Source: Alphaproteobacteria bacterium casp-alpha2 (GTDB taxonomy: Bacteria; Pseudomonadota; Alphaproteobacteria; Rhodospirillales; Casp-alpha2). Taken from it: 37,440 nt of DNA. The position numbers were made by a program, and so were the translations under genes. The DNA is taken from positions 1 through 37,440 of the forward strand of contig LFEN01000004.1 of assembly GCA_001510075.1 (NCBI GenBank). Direction: 5' to 3'. Every line of letters begins with the position of its first letter. The first letter of the stretch is position 1. Below are positions 28,108 to 37,440 of this stretch, one piece after another. The notes beneath the pieces were generated by a model that was not told the origin of the DNA, did not search any database, and saw nothing but the letters and a program-made list of their open reading frames with translations.

Positions 28108-30519
28108 CTAGTGTTTGACCACACCGGGCAACTCGTCATCGCCGCCGGAATCAGATGCCAGGGTGCTGGCCTCCAACTCGGCATCTTCGTCCCAATTCTG
28201 GGCTGTCAGGGGGCTGACAAGGGCATGTTCAAGAACCTCATCGACCATGGAAACGGGGATAATTTTCAGCCCTTTTTTAACATTGTCGGGAATTTCAACC
28301 AGGTCCTTTTCGTTGTCCTTGGGGATCAACACCGTCTTGATGCCGCCGCGAAGCGCCGCCAGGAGCTTTTCCTTCAAGCCCCCGATCGGCAGGACCCGGC
28401 CTCTGAGCGTTATTTCACCGGTCATGGCGACGTCTTTGTTGACGGCGATGCCGGTCAGAACGGAAACGATGGACGTCACCATGCCGACACCGGCGGACGG
28501 CCCGTCTTTGGGCGTTGCCCCTTCGGGAACGTGAAGGTGGATGTCTTTTTTCCAGAATAGTGCCGGGTGAATGCCAAATTGCGGGGCCCGGGACTGGACG
28601 AAGGATTTTGCCGCCTGGATGGATTCGGTCATCACTTCACCCAACTTGCCGGTAATCGTCATTTTACCCTTACCCGGCACCATCACCGCCTCGATGGACA
28701 ACAATTCGCCGCCGACTTCCGTCCAGGCAAGCCCGGTGGTAACGCCGACCATATCATCGAGTTCGATCTCACCGTAGCGATAGCGCCGCACGCCGGCCCA
28801 CTTTTCAAGGTTGCGCCGCGTCACGTTGACGTTCTTGTGTTTGCCGAGCAAGATTTCCTTGATCGCCTTGCGCGCCAGATTGGCAATTTCGCGTTCCAGG
28901 TTTCGCACGCCGGATTCCCGCGTGTGGTAACGGATCAGGTCCCGCAAGCCGGTTTCCGAAATCGACCATTCTTTGTTCTTCAGGCCGTGTTTTTCGATTT
29001 GCTTGCTAATCAGGTGACGCCGGGCGATTTCGACTTTTTCGTCTTCGGTGTAGCCCGACAAACGGATGATTTCCATTCGATCAAGCAGGGGCGACGGCAT
29101 GTTGAGGGTATTGGCCGTGGTCACGAAGAAGACATCGGACAGATCGTAATCGACCTCAAGGTAATGATCGTTGAAGGCGTGATTTTGTTCCGGGTCGAGC
29201 ACCTCAAGCAGGGCCGACGCCGGGTCGCCGCGCCAGTCCTGGCCCATCTTGTCGACTTCGTCCAATAAGAACAGCGGGTTTGACGACTTGGCCTTTTTCA
29301 TGCCCTGGACGACCTTGCCCGGCATTGAGCCGATATAGGTGCGCCGGTGACCGCGGATTTCCGACTCATCACGCACGCCGCCCAAGGACATGCGGACAAA
29401 ATTGCGTCCCGTCGCCTTGGCGATGGATTGGCCGAGAGACGTCTTGCCGACACCCGGCGGGCCGACCAGGCATAAAATCGGGCCGGAGACCTTGTTGGTG
29501 CGCTGCTGCACGGCCAAGTATTCGAGAATGCGCTCTTTGACCTTTTCCAGGCCGTAATGGTCGGCATTGAGAACGTCACCGGCCACTTTGATGTCTTTTT
29601 TGATCCGCGAGCGTTTTTTCCAGGGAAGAGAAAGCATCCAGTCCAGGTAATTGCGCACCACGGTTGCTTCGGCCGACATCGGCGACATGGATTTTAATTT
29701 TTTGAGCTCGGCCGTTGCCTTTTCCTTGGCTTCCTTGCTGAGCTTCGTCTTGGCGATTTTTTCTTCGATTTCGGAGGTTTCGTCCCGACCGTCCTCGGTT
29801 TCGCCCAGTTCTTTCTGGATCGCCTTGAGCTGTTCGTTCAGGTAGTACTCGCGCTGGGTCCTCTCCATCTGGCGTTTGACCCGGTTGCGGATTTTTTTCT
29901 CGACCTGCAGAACGCCGATTTCGGCTTCCATGTGGGAAAACACCCTCTCCAGGCGTTCGATAACGGTTTCCGTTTCCAGAAGCTCCTGCTTCTCGGAAAT
30001 CTTCAATGCCAAATGAGACGCCACGGTGTCAGCCAGCTTGGTGGGTTCTTCAATCTGGTTGATAGAAACAAGAACTTCCGGTGGAATTTTCTTGTTAAGC
30101 TTGATGTACTGTTCGAACTGGGAAATGACTGAGCGTGTCAGGGCTTCCAATTCCTGCGGATCGCCTTCGTCATCGGGGATCAGTTCCCCTTCGGCGAGAA
30201 AAAATTCTTTCTTGTCGGCATAACGCAGTACTTTCGCCCGTTGCACCCCTTCGACCAGCACCTTGACGGTTCCGTCAGGCAGCTTGAGTAATTGCAACAC
30301 CGTGGAAACAGTACCGACATCATAGATATCTTCAGATGAAGGATCGTCTTGGGCGGCGTTTTTCTGGGCCACCAGCAGGATCTGCTTGTCGTCCTTCATG
30401 ACGTCTTCGAGCGCCCGGACGGACTTGTCCCGACCGACGAACAAAGGAACGATCATATGAGGGAATACAACGATATCGCGAAGCGGAAGGACGGGGTACA
30501 TGTCGACTTGGTACGTCAC
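28108..30519 (-). CDS. lon: ATP-dependent protease Lon
   Basis: Lon (803 aa) is a hexameric AAA+ serine protease of the cytoplasm that removes misfolded and regulatory proteins; in alphaproteobacteria its targets include DnaA and CcrM. The N-terminal substrate-binding domain begins [23 protein letters not shown]. The ATPase has Walker [10 protein letters not shown] (about 352-360) and Walker [11 protein letters not shown] (about 415-424). The catalytic serine is in PKDGPSAGV near residue 675, with the lysine about 40 residues later. The start is GTG, supported by AGGTGG 7 bases upstream; an ATG six codons in is the alternative. A sigma-32-like promoter and a terminator flank it, so it is probably a single-gene heat-shock unit. 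Confidence 0.97.
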   Translation of the reverse strand: MTYQVDMYPVLPLRDIVVFPHMIVPLFVGRDKSVRALEDVMKDDKQILLVAQKNAAQDDPSSEDIYDVGTVSTVLQLLKLPDGTVKVLVEGVQRAKVLRYADKKEFFLAEGELIPDDEGDPQELEALTRSVISQFEQYIKLNKKIPPEVLVSINQIEEPTKLADTVASHLALKISEKQELLETETVIERLERVFSHMEAEIGVLQVEKKIRNRVKRQMERTQREYYLNEQLKAIQKELGETEDGRDETSEIEEKIAKTKLSKEAKEKATAELKKLKSMSPMSAEATVVRNYLDWMLSLPWKKRSRIKKDIKVAGDVLNADHYGLEKVKERILEYLAVQQRTNKVSGPILCLVGPPGVGKTSLGQSIAKATGRNFVRMSLGGVRDESEIRGHRRTYIGSMPGKVVQGMKKAKSSNPLFLLDEVDKMGQDWRGDPASALLEVLDPEQNHAFNDHYLEVDYDLSDVFFVTTANTLNMPSPLLDRMEIIRLSGYTEDEKVEIARRHLISKQIEKHGLKNKEWSISETGLRDLIRYHTRESGVRNLEREIANLARKAIKEILLGKHKNVNVTRRNLEKWAGVRRYRYGEIELDDMVGVTTGLAWTEVGGELLSIEAVMVPGKGKMTITGKLGEVMTESIQAAKSFVQSRAPQFGIHPALFWKKDIHLHVPEGATPKDGPSAGVGMVTSIVSVLTGIAVNKDVAMTGEITLRGRVLPIGGLKEKLLAALRGGIKTVLIPKDNEKDLVEIPDNVKKGLKIIPVSMVDEVLEHALVSPLTAQNWDEDAELEASTLASDSGGDDELPGVVKH

Positions 30520-30614
30520 AGATGGTCCACCTTTTTTTGTTTATGTCGGTCGTAGTCCCAGATACGAAGCTTAAGGAATTTCTGACCGGTGAGCAAAGTA
30601 GTTTGTCAGGGTCA

Positions 30615-30644
30615 TAAATGGGCTCGTCTTCACTGCCGTTCAAG
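30615..30644 (-). promoter_or_regulatory. Sigma-32-like heat-shock promoter of lon
   Basis: On the minus strand CTTGAA (30644-30639), preceded by CCACCCCC, is 16 bases from CCCATTTA (30622-30615). This closely follows the known RpoH pattern CTTGAA - 13 to 17 bases - CCCATNTA, including the C-rich extension. The predicted start near 30607 gives a leader of about 88 bases. It lies in the clpX-lon gap, so lon can be induced apart from clpX. Confidence 0.65.
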
Positions 30645-30691
30645 GGGGGTGGCCAGGGAATTGCCGGGCCTTGCCCGCCAAAAACGGTTTT

Positions 30692-31957
30692 TCAGGCGCT
30701 GGTTTCGACTTCTTTCTGGCGATCAGAATAAATATAGAGCGGTTTTGCAAAATCATCGGCAACTTCGCGGCTGATAACCACTTCCTCGACCCCTTCAAGG
30801 CCGGGCAGATCGAACATGGTGTCGAGAAGAATGCTTTCCATGATCGAGCGCAGCCCACGCGCCCCGGTTTTGCGGGCACACGCCTTATGGGCAATGGATT
30901 TCATCGCATCCTCCGAGAAGGTCAGGCGCACGTCTTCCATTTCAAACAGGCGTTGGTACTGTTTGACGAGAGCGTTTTTCGGCTTTGTCAGGATCTCCAC
31001 CAAAGAGGCTTCATCCAGGTCTTCCAGGGTCGCCAGCACCGGCAGGCGGCCGACGAATTCCGGTATCAGGCCGAATTTCAACAAATCTTCTGGTTCCACT
31101 TCGCGCAGGATGTCACCGGTATTGCGGTCATCAGCAGCCCGCACGTCGGCGCCAAAGCCGATGGTGGTGCCTTCACCCCGGGCCGAGATGAGCTTGTCCA
31201 GTCCCGAAAACGCGCCCCCGCAGATGAATAAGATGTTGGTGGTATCGACCTGCAGGAATTCCTGTTGCGGATGCTTGCGCCCGCCCTGGGGCGGTACGCT
31301 GGCGACGGTGCCTTCCATAATCTTCAGCAACGCCTGCTGCACCCCTTCGCCGGAAACGTCGCGGGTGATGGACGGATTGTCGGATTTGCGGGAAATCTTG
31401 TCGACTTCATCAATGTAGACGATGCCCCTTTGCGCGCGCTCGACATTGTAATCGGCTGACTGCAGCAGCTTGAGGATGATATTTTCGACGTCTTCGCCGA
31501 CATAGCCGGCTTCCGTCAGGGTTGTCGCGTCGGCCATGGTGAACGGCACATCCAGGATACGCGCCAGGGTCTGCGCCAGCAGCGTCTTGCCGCAGCCGGT
31601 GGGGCCGATCAGCAGGATATTGGACTTGGCCAGTTCGACATCGTTGCTCTTGGCTGAGTGGTTGAGCCGCTTGTAGTGGTTATGAACGGCGACGGAGAGA
31701 ACACGTTTCGCATGCTCCTGACCAATGACGTAGTCATTCAGGACGGTGCAGATATCGATTGGCGAGGGAACGCCGTCTCCGGTTTTGACCAGATTGGTTT
31801 TGTGCTCTTCACGGATGATATCCATGCACAATTCGACACATTCATCGCAGATGAACACTGTCGGACCCGCGATAAGCTTGCGCACTTCATGCTGGCTTTT
31901 GCCACAGAAGGAGCAATACAGGGTGTTTTTTGAATCGCCGCCGGTAGATCTGCTCAT
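30692..31957 (-). CDS. clpX: ATP-dependent Clp protease ATP-binding subunit ClpX
   Basis: ClpX (421 aa) is the AAA+ unfoldase that feeds substrates such as ssrA-tagged proteins into ClpP; in alphaproteobacteria it also degrades the cell-cycle regulator CtrA. The N-terminal zinc domain has Cys15, Cys18, Cys37 and Cys40 (CSFCGK...CDEC). Walker A is [10 protein letters not shown] (about 118-127) and Walker [12 protein letters not shown] (about 178-188), with the arginine-rich sensor [14 protein letters not shown] near 365-378. It lies 214 bases from clpP. That AT-rich gap has two GGCTTGAA copies 15 bases apart but no clear promoter with correct spacing. Confidence 0.97.
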   Translation of the reverse strand: MSRSTGGDSKNTLYCSFCGKSQHEVRKLIAGPTVFICDECVELCMDIIREEHKTNLVKTGDGVPSPIDICTVLNDYVIGQEHAKRVLSVAVHNHYKRLNHSAKSNDVELAKSNILLIGPTGCGKTLLAQTLARILDVPFTMADATTLTEAGYVGEDVENIILKLLQSADYNVERAQRGIVYIDEVDKISRKSDNPSITRDVSGEGVQQALLKIMEGTVASVPPQGGRKHPQQEFLQVDTTNILFICGGAFSGLDKLISARGEGTTIGFGADVRAADDRNTGDILREVEPEDLLKFGLIPEFVGRLPVLATLEDLDEASLVEILTKPKNALVKQYQRLFEMEDVRLTFSEDAMKSIAHKACARKTGARGLRSIMESILLDTMFDLPGLEGVEEVVISREVADDFAKPLYIYSDRQKEVETSA

Positions 31958-32171
31958 GAGTACTCCGTTGGGTTAACCGGCCCCTCCCCTTTGTTCTTTT
32001 ATTTTACGCATTTGAACTCTGGCCACACAACACCAAAAAAATCAATAAAAACAATATATTAAATGGTTTTATCTATGACGGTGTGGGGCAGTAAGGGGTT
32101 TTTCAAGCCTATTCAATTCAAGCCAAAAAGTTCAGAACGCCCTAAAGTGGACAAAAAAGGTTGTCGTTTCC
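31958..32171 (-). promoter_or_regulatory. AT-rich clpP-clpX intergenic region
   Basis: This 214-base gap is AT-rich toward clpX and contains several A- and T-tracts. On the minus strand a repeated GGCTTGAA is followed by CCCCTTAC, resembling an RpoH promoter but with about 18 bases of spacing for the first copy, which is too long, and too short for the second. A clpX promoter is expected here, but its position is not established. No gene is seen. Confidence 0.35.
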
Positions 32172-32867
32172 TTAATCGTCGTCGGAATTTTTGCCGTTTT
32201 TCTTGTCGTCTTTGCCGCCGTTACCCCCGGCGGAATCCCCATCATCATCTTCATTAACAGGCCGGCTGGTGACGATTTCATCGATGATGCCGAAATCAAG
32301 GGCGGCTTGCGGGCTCATGAAACGGTCGCGTTCAACGGCCTCTTCAATAACGGATAATTTCTGGCCGGTGTGTGTGACGTAAATTTGGTTCAGCCTTTCA
32401 CGCATGGAAAGGATTTCTCTGGCCTGAATTTCAATATCGGTGGCTTGGCCCTGGGCGCCGCCGGAAGGCTGGTGAACCATGATCCGGGAATTCGGCAACG
32501 CGTAGCGTTTTCCCGGCGCCCCGGCGCACATCAACAGTGACCCCATGGATGCCGCCTGGCCGATGCAGACGGTGGAAACGTCGGGGCGGATATATTGCAT
32601 GGTGTCATAGATGGCGAGGCCCGAGGTGACGATGCCGCCCGGGGAATTGATATAAAAGGAAATGTCCTTTTTGGGGTTTTCCGATTCCAGGAACAACAAC
32701 TGCGCGCACACCAGGCTGGCAACACCATCATCGACGCCGCCGGTCAAAAAGATGATGCGTTCCTTGAGCAGCCTTGAATAGATGTCATAGGCGCGCTCGC
32801 CCCGGTTGGTCGTCTCGACCACCATGGGGACCAGGTTGTTCATATAAAATTCGCCGGAATCAATCAT
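32172..32867 (-). CDS. clpP: ATP-dependent Clp protease proteolytic subunit ClpP
   Basis: ClpP (231 aa) forms the double-ring serine peptidase chamber used by ClpX and ClpA. The catalytic triad is visible: Ser107 in GQAASMGS, His132 in [10 protein letters not shown] and Asp181 in ERDRFMSP. The N-terminus [30 protein letters not shown] matches the family. About 28 residues follow the normal end, made almost entirely of D, N, G, K and S ([23 protein letters not shown]...); this tail is longer than usual and probably disordered. It starts 30 bases after tig, with AAGGAA 9 bases upstream of the ATG, so it is probably cotranscribed with tig. Confidence 0.96.
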   Translation of the reverse strand: MIDSGEFYMNNLVPMVVETTNRGERAYDIYSRLLKERIIFLTGGVDDGVASLVCAQLLFLESENPKKDISFYINSPGGIVTSGLAIYDTMQYIRPDVSTVCIGQAASMGSLLMCAGAPGKRYALPNSRIMVHQPSGGAQGQATDIEIQAREILSMRERLNQIYVTHTGQKLSVIEEAVERDRFMSPQAALDFGIIDEIVTSRPVNEDDDGDSAGGNGGKDDKKNGKNSDDD

Positions 32868-32897
32868 TTTTGGAGGCTTCCTTATGGGGTACCCGGA

Positions 32898-34304
32898 TTA
32901 CTTGTCTTTTTTGGCCGGTTTTTTGGCCTTCGGCTTGGGTTTTGCTTTTGCCTTGGCTTTGGATTGGGACTTTGCAGGTTCTTCCTGCATCGTCTTCATC
33001 AAATCATCCGTGCTGACCGCTTTATCGGTGATCGTCGCTTGTTCGAGGATGAAATCGACAACCTTTTCCTCAAAAATGGGGGCGCTCAGTTGTTCCATGG
33101 CTTGCGGGTTTTTCTTGTAATGCTCTAGGACTTCCTGTTCACGACCGGGATGGCGCCGGGCTTCCGCCATCAGTTGTTTGTTGAGGTCCTCCTGCTCGAT
33201 CTGGACGTTGTTGGAGCGTCCGACTTCCGACAACAGCAGGCCTAAGCGAATCCGGCGCTCGGCGATGTCGCGAAATTCGGCTTTTTGTTCTTCCTCGGAC
33301 TTGTCTTCCTCGCCGGCGACGTCGGGATTGTTGGATTTTTTCTGTTCTTCATATTGTGCCCAGATTTGCTCGAACTCTTGCTCAAGGAGCTTCTCCGGCA
33401 CTTCAAAATCATGCGCCTCGGCCAATTCATCCAGCAACGTCCGTTTGAGGTGCATGCGCGCCAGCTGATCGAATTCCTTACCGCGCTCTTCAGCGATGGA
33501 TTTCTTGAGCGTGTCCAGGTTCTCCAGGCCCAACTTTTTAGCCAGTTCGTCGTCGATGGCAGACTCAACCTGTTCTTTGATTTCATGCACGGTGACGTCG
33601 AAGACGACGGCCTTGCCCGATAATTCCTCGGCCCCGTAGTTTTCAGGAAAACTAACGTTGACCGTGACCTCGTCGCCGGCGTTAACGCCGATCAGCTGGT
33701 CTTCGAAGCCGGGAATGAAGGTGTTGGAGCCGAGCGTCAACTCATACCCTTCGGCCTTGCCACCGGCAAATTCCTTACCGTCGATGCGACCGACAAAATC
33801 AATCGTCAGAATATCGCCGGACTTGGTCTTGCGTTTTTCCTTAACGGGCGCGGAAGAACCGTGCGATTTTGCCAGATTGGCAAGCGCTTCGTCGATGGCC
33901 TTTTTGTCTTCCTTGGCCGTCATCCGCTGCAATTTGATTTTTGAAAAATCGACCGGCTTGATTTCCGGCAGCAGCTCAACGGCCAGCGTGTATTCAAGAT
34001 CGCCGCCGTCCTCAAACGACGTCACCTCGATCTGCGGCTGCATGGCCGGACGCAAGCCTTTTTCCGCCAGGGCTTGCTGGGAAGAATCGTTGACGGCGCG
34101 TTCCAGAATCTCGCCCATTACCGACGGGCCGTACTTTTTCCGCAGTACGGATACCGGAACCTTGCCGGGACGAAATCCGGGCAGTTGCGCGGTTGTCGCC
34201 AGTTCCTTCAAGCGGTGGCTGATTTTTTCTTCGATATCCTTGGCCGGCAGCGCTATTTTGAATTCGCGGCTCAGGCCTTCAGATTTAGTTTCAGTGATTT
34301 GCAT
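32898..34304 (-). CDS. tig: Trigger factor (ribosome-associated chaperone)
   Basis: Trigger factor (468 aa) binds at the ribosome exit tunnel and shields new chains. The ribosome-docking signature GFRPGKVP is at residues 43-50. The FKBP-type prolyl isomerase domain runs about 150-250 (SGDILTIDFVGRIDGKEFAGG...FIPGFEDQLIGV), followed by the helical cradle. The last 25-30 residues are a lysine/alanine/proline-rich tail (QSKAKAKAKPKPKAKK...), beyond the E. coli length, strongly basic and probably disordered. tRNA-Leu lies 34 bases upstream with no room for a normal promoter, so tig is probably read from the tRNA promoter. Confidence 0.97.
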   Translation of the reverse strand: MQITETKSEGLSREFKIALPAKDIEEKISHRLKELATTAQLPGFRPGKVPVSVLRKKYGPSVMGEILERAVNDSSQQALAEKGLRPAMQPQIEVTSFEDGGDLEYTLAVELLPEIKPVDFSKIKLQRMTAKEDKKAIDEALANLAKSHGSSAPVKEKRKTKSGDILTIDFVGRIDGKEFAGGKAEGYELTLGSNTFIPGFEDQLIGVNAGDEVTVNVSFPENYGAEELSGKAVVFDVTVHEIKEQVESAIDDELAKKLGLENLDTLKKSIAEERGKEFDQLARMHLKRTLLDELAEAHDFEVPEKLLEQEFEQIWAQYEEQKKSNNPDVAGEEDKSEEEQKAEFRDIAERRIRLGLLLSEVGRSNNVQIEQEDLNKQLMAEARRHPGREQEVLEHYKKNPQAMEQLSAPIFEEKVVDFILEQATITDKAVSTDDLMKTMQEEPAKSQSKAKAKAKPKPKAKKPAKKDK

Positions 34305-34338
34305 AAAAATCCTAATACCACAATCAAGGTAAAAAAAT

Positions 34339-34423
34339 TGGTGCGGGCGGAGGGACTCGAACCCCCATGACTTGCGTCACAGACACCTAAAGCCTGCGTG
34401 TCTACCAATTCCACCACGCCCGC
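34339..34423 (-). tRNA. tRNA-Leu (UAG)
   Basis: An 85-base class II tRNA with encoded CCA is on the minus strand. The acceptor arms GCGGGCG and CGCCCGC pair fully, the anticodon arm is CAGGC-TTTAGGT-GTCTG (anticodon TAG), a variable arm TGACGCAAGTCA follows, and the T-arm is standard. It lies just upstream of tig. Confidence 0.97.
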
Positions 34424-34464
34424 GGATAGCGCCAAAACGGCCTAGAATCCTTCACGGGGGCGCA

Positions 34465-34492
34465 AATTTACACGATGGTTGCGGCCTGTCAA
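34465..34492 (-). promoter_or_regulatory. Promoter of tRNA-Leu (and probably tig)
   Basis: On the minus strand a perfect TTGACA (34492-34487) is 16 bases from TAAATT (34470-34465). Transcription would start near 34458, about 35 bases before the tRNA. It is the only good promoter seen upstream of tig and clpP. Confidence 0.7.
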
Positions 34493-34535
34493 TGCATGGC
34501 AAATTGGCAAAAATAGTAGCTGAAAAAACAAGACA

Positions 34536-35999
34536 TCACCCCTTAAGATGGTTACGCACGGCGGCGGAAGCCTTGATCTTTCCGGTCCCGGTGTAGGCTT
34601 CGTGATTTTCTTCCACCTTGTTCAGGTCATAGAGGTAATTGATCATCATGGTGGCGGAATTTCTGACGCCCCGAGGCGACAAATCCGCCCGCCAGTTGAG
34701 GCTTTCCATCCTGGCGCCGTTGGACAAATGGAAGTGGGCAACCGGGTCCAGAGCCCGCAGGTTCAGGCCTTTTTCTTCCAACAGATAGCGCGCGGCCAGC
34801 TTCAACAACGGCGCGCGAAGCGCTTCGGAAACAGTCTGGTCCTGGGGCCAGGCGAGATCGGATAGCAGGGATTTCAGAATTCCCTTGGCCCCTGACGCGC
34901 GTCCTGCTGCGGCGCTAAGCGCCTTTCTTTCGGTCTGGGAGAGAAGGTTCGGATCGCCCTCGCCCAAGGTGCGGCTGAGCCACTTCATCATGCCGGGGAT
35001 CGGCGACAGCGTGGCGAATGTCTTGAGGCCCTTGAATTCGGCGCCAAGGGTGACCGCCACCCGCTTGATCAAAAAATTTCCGAAACTGATGCCGGCAAGG
35101 CCTTTCTGGGCGTTGGAAATGGAATAAAAAATAGCCGTGTCGGCGCTGTTCGGGTCAATCACCGGGGCGTTTCCGTCCAGCAAATCATGGATATTGCCGG
35201 CCAATCCGTTGACCAGGGCGACTTCGACGAAAATCAACGGCTCGTCCGGCATGCGGGGATGGAAATAGGCGAAGCACCGGCGATCGGAATCGAGCCGGTT
35301 TTTCAGATCGTCCCAGCCGTTGATGGTGTGTACCGCTTCATAGGCGATGAGCTTTTCCAGCAGGGCTGCCGAAGCGGTATCCCAGGTGATCCGCCGAAGT
35401 TCCAGAAAATCGACATCAAACCAGGTGGTTAAAAGATCCTTCAGTTCCTGTTCAAGGGCAGCCAGGGCAGGATCGGTCGTTTTCAGGGCCAGCAACTCGG
35501 CCCGCATATCGACCAGGAACTTAATGCCGTCGGGAAGCGCATTGAATTGAGTGAGAAGCTTTATCCGGGGGGCTTCCAGGGACTTTTTCAACAGTATATG
35601 GGCCGAGCGTCTGGCATCATCGCTATCGGCCCTGCGCAGCTTATCAACGGCGGCGTCGACAGGACCGGGATCAACATCAAAGTCGTGGGCCAGCACCCGG
35701 AGAAAACGTTGGCGGCCATTGGCATCGAGCGCCAGATAGACATGGCCCAAGGCCGCCGCTCGTGAGCGGGCTGTTACTTCGCCGCCCCGCGTTTCCAGGC
35801 AATCGCGCATCTGATGACGCAACTGCTCCAGGTCGCCTTCCGGCAACTCGGGCCTGGAACTGGCCGTGCTGGCGTCATAGCTGGAACCGGCAATTCCCTG
35901 CCAGGCGCTTTTAATGTTTTTCAGTGTGCGGTCGAGAAATCCCGGCCCTTTTGGAGCAGGGGGCTCGCCTTGATGATTGTTGGGTGCAATATCATTCAT
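34536..35999 (-). CDS. Malonyl-CoA decarboxylase
   Basis: The enzyme converts malonyl-CoA to acetyl-CoA and CO2, used when malonate or excess malonyl-CoA is broken down. The 487-aa protein has the helical N-terminal domain and the GNAT-like catalytic domain. Family landmarks are FYSISNAQKGLAGISFGNFLIKRV, the serine of FATLSPIPGMM near residue 328, and the catalytic histidine region VAHFHLSNGARMESLNWRAD near 419-438. The first 40 residues are poorly conserved and rich in proline and glycine. It starts 36 bases after the nnr gene and may share its transcript. No malonyl-CoA synthetase or malonate transporter gene (matB, matC) is in the window, so its malonate link is only presumed. Confidence 0.93.
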   Translation of the reverse strand: MNDIAPNNHQGEPPAPKGPGFLDRTLKNIKSAWQGIAGSSYDASTASSRPELPEGDLEQLRHQMRDCLETRGGEVTARSRAAALGHVYLALDANGRQRFLRVLAHDFDVDPGPVDAAVDKLRRADSDDARRSAHILLKKSLEAPRIKLLTQFNALPDGIKFLVDMRAELLALKTTDPALAALEQELKDLLTTWFDVDFLELRRITWDTASAALLEKLIAYEAVHTINGWDDLKNRLDSDRRCFAYFHPRMPDEPLIFVEVALVNGLAGNIHDLLDGNAPVIDPNSADTAIFYSISNAQKGLAGISFGNFLIKRVAVTLGAEFKGLKTFATLSPIPGMMKWLSRTLGEGDPNLLSQTERKALSAAAGRASGAKGILKSLLSDLAWPQDQTVSEALRAPLLKLAARYLLEEKGLNLRALDPVAHFHLSNGARMESLNWRADLSPRGVRNSATMMINYLYDLNKVEENHEAYTGTGKIKASAAVRNHLKG

Positions 36000-36035
36000 G
36001 GACGAAACATCTGCCTGAACAGCCGAAAATTCAAG

Positions 36036-37440
36036 TTAAGGTTTTGTAACGGCTTTCAATTCCTTGAGAATTTCCGGGATAAAGCCGGGTAGGTCTTCGC
36101 TGATAAGGCCTAAGCCAATTTTCTCCGCCAGTCTGCCGTGCATCCAGGCGGCGGCGCATCCGGCCTCAAATGGGGCCATGCCCTGCGTCATCAGGCCTAA
36201 GGCCATGCCCGCAAGAACGTCACCGGACCCGGCGGTGGCCAAGTCGGGCGTTCCGGTGGAATTTATCGAAGCTCGACTATCGGGAGCGGCGATTACCGTA
36301 TCCGGCCCCTTGAGCAATACCACCGCACCGGACTGTTCCGCCGCCGCCCTGACGCGGCAGACCTTGTCGCCGTCATAGCTGAACAGGCGCTTGAATTCGC
36401 CTTCGTGCGGTGTCAGCAGGCAAGGGCCGGAAATAGCCTTGAACAAGGTTTCCGGGGCGTCGGCAAAAACACTCAGTCCGTCGGCGTCAATGACGATCGC
36501 CTTTCCGCTGGCCAAGGCGGCTAAAATTCTTTCCCGGGTGGTTTCGTTAACCCCGGCTCCAGGCCCGGCAAGGACGGCGTTCTTGCGTTCATCGGCAAGA
36601 AGGGCGGCGAACGCGTTGTCGTCGCCGACCGCGTTTACCAGGGTGCCGGGTTCTTCGGCGGCATAGAGGGCAAAAGCTTCCGGCGGCGATGCAATGCTCA
36701 CTAGGCCGGCGCCTGTGCGCCTAGCGCCCATTGCCGCCAGTCGGGCGGCGCCGGTCATTTCAGCCCCGCCGAGGACGACGGCATGGCCGCGGCTGTATTT
36801 GTGGTCTTGCGTATCCGGCCAGGGAAATTGATCCAGCCAAAGGCCGGGGCCGTTGAGGAAGGTTTGCGGATTAATGGGGCCGAGAACGCCTTCCGGGATA
36901 CCGATGTCGGAGACAACGAGTTCGCCACACCGTTCCCGCCCCGGCATCAGGAAATGGCCGGGTTTGGGCCGAAAGAAGGTGACGGTGATCGCAGCATTCG
37001 GCGCGTCGCCCAGAATGTCGCCACTGTCCCCATGCACGCCGCTTGGGATATCGACGGCGAGGCAGTCGAGGTTCCTGGCGTTGACGGCTTCAATAATTCC
37101 CAGCGCCACCCCATCCAAAGGCCGGGTCAGCCCGGCCCCGAACAGGGCATCGATAACCAACGGGTCATCGTCAAGGATGGAGAGGCTAAGTTCTTGCGTT
37201 TCACCCTGCCAGCGAACAGCATTGATGGCAGCATCGCCTTTCAGTTTTTCCTTGTTCCCCAGCAAAGCCAACCGCACCGGCCAGCCGGCCTCGGCCAGCA
37301 GGCGGGCGACGACAAAACCATCACCACCGTTATTGCCGGGCCCGGCAAGCACCGCTATCGGCCTTTGTTGCCAGCGTTGCTGGATTGCGTCGGCAACGGC
37401 GGCGCCCGCCGCTTCCATCAGGTCAAGAGACACCACCCCC
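36036..37440 (-). CDS. Bifunctional NAD(P)H-hydrate epimerase / dehydratase (5' end outside window)
   Basis: This enzyme repairs damaged NAD(P)H hydrates: the N-terminal YjeF/NnrE domain epimerises R- and S-forms, and the C-terminal NnrD domain dehydrates the S-form using ADP or ATP. The epimerase signature GPGNNGGDGFVVARLL is near the visible N-terminus, and the NnrD kinase-like motif STGTPDLATAGSGDVLAG near the C-terminus. The gene runs off the right edge: the track start is a GTG within GVVSLDLMEAAG, and family members usually have about 20 more residues, so the true start is beyond base 37440. Other names are yjeF and nnrDE. Confidence 0.93.
   Translation of the reverse strand, partial: GVVSLDLMEAAGAAVADAIQQRWQQRPIAVLAGPGNNGGDGFVVARLLAEAGWPVRLALLGNKEKLKGDAAINAVRWQGETQELSLSILDDDPLVIDALFGAGLTRPLDGVALGIIEAVNARNLDCLAVDIPSGVHGDSGDILGDAPNAAITVTFFRPKPGHFLMPGRERCGELVVSDIGIPEGVLGPINPQTFLNGPGLWLDQFPWPDTQDHKYSRGHAVVLGGAEMTGAARLAAMGARRTGAGLVSIASPPEAFALYAAEEPGTLVNAVGDDNAFAALLADERKNAVLAGPGAGVNETTRERILAALASGKAIVIDADGLSVFADAPETLFKAISGPCLLTPHEGEFKRLFSYDGDKVCRVRAAAEQSGAVVLLKGPDTVIAAPDSRASINSTGTPDLATAGSGDVLAGMALGLMTQGMAPFEAGCAAAWMHGRLAEKIGLGLISEDLPGFIPEILKELKAVTKP

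Noticed and set aside
32020-32110. Sigma-32 promoter for clpX from the CTTGAA copies
   Set aside because: The distance from either CTTGAA to CCCCTTAC falls outside the usual spacing, so it was not called as a promoter.

Overview
This window is a piece of core chromosome from an alphaproteobacterium, most likely in or near the Rhodospirillales; the exact genus cannot be set from sequence reading alone. The evidence is the gene order (tRNA-Leu, tig, clpP, clpX, lon, hupB, tRNA-Val, tRNA-Asp, nuoA-N, birA, coaX, rnj, mce, DUF1467, proS, lolCE, lolD, dnaE), the short prolyl-tRNA synthetase without the editing insertion, the HU and NuoE sequences, and a base composition judged by eye to be in the high 50s % GC. 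Every supported gene is on the minus strand, so transcription runs from high to low coordinates. The many long plus-strand ORFs in the track are antisense shadows.

In the direction of transcription (right to left), the window opens with a 5'-truncated NAD(P)H-hydrate repair gene (nnrE-nnrD fusion) and a malonyl-CoA decarboxylase. A consensus promoter then drives tRNA-Leu(UAG), which lies directly upstream of the protein quality-control block: tig (trigger factor), clpP, clpX, and lon behind a strong heat-shock-type promoter. hupB (nucleoid protein HU) follows, read from a TTG codon and with a perfect 18-bp palindrome in its leader. tRNA-Val(UAC) and tRNA-Asp(GUC) come next, the latter with its own promoter.

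The centre (about 27.0 to 12.9 kb) is a complete 14-gene nuo operon in the order A-B-C-D-E-F-G-H-I-J-K-L-M-N, tightly packed with many stop/start overlaps. It encodes the NADH module (E, F, G), the quinone-reducing arm (B, C, D, I) and the membrane proton-pumping arm (A, H, J, K, L, M, N) of respiratory complex I. Biotin ligase, type III pantothenate kinase, RNase J, methylmalonyl-CoA epimerase, a small DUF1467 membrane protein and DNA-3-methyladenine glycosylase I continue in the same direction without large gaps. A likely terminator and a new promoter then separate this run from proS, a DJ-1/PfpI-family protein, the lipoprotein exporter genes lolC/E and lolD, and dnaE, the replicative polymerase. 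Two perfect DnaA boxes in inverted orientation lie just upstream of dnaE. Beyond dnaE is a decayed IS1380-family transposase fragment in more AT-rich sequence.

No CRISPR array, prophage, defence island or recognisably new multi-gene system is visible; this is mostly conserved housekeeping DNA. The most interesting signals are regulatory: the paired DnaA boxes before dnaE, the palindrome and TTG start of hupB, the sigma-32-like promoter of lon, and an inverted repeat over the tRNA-Asp promoter.
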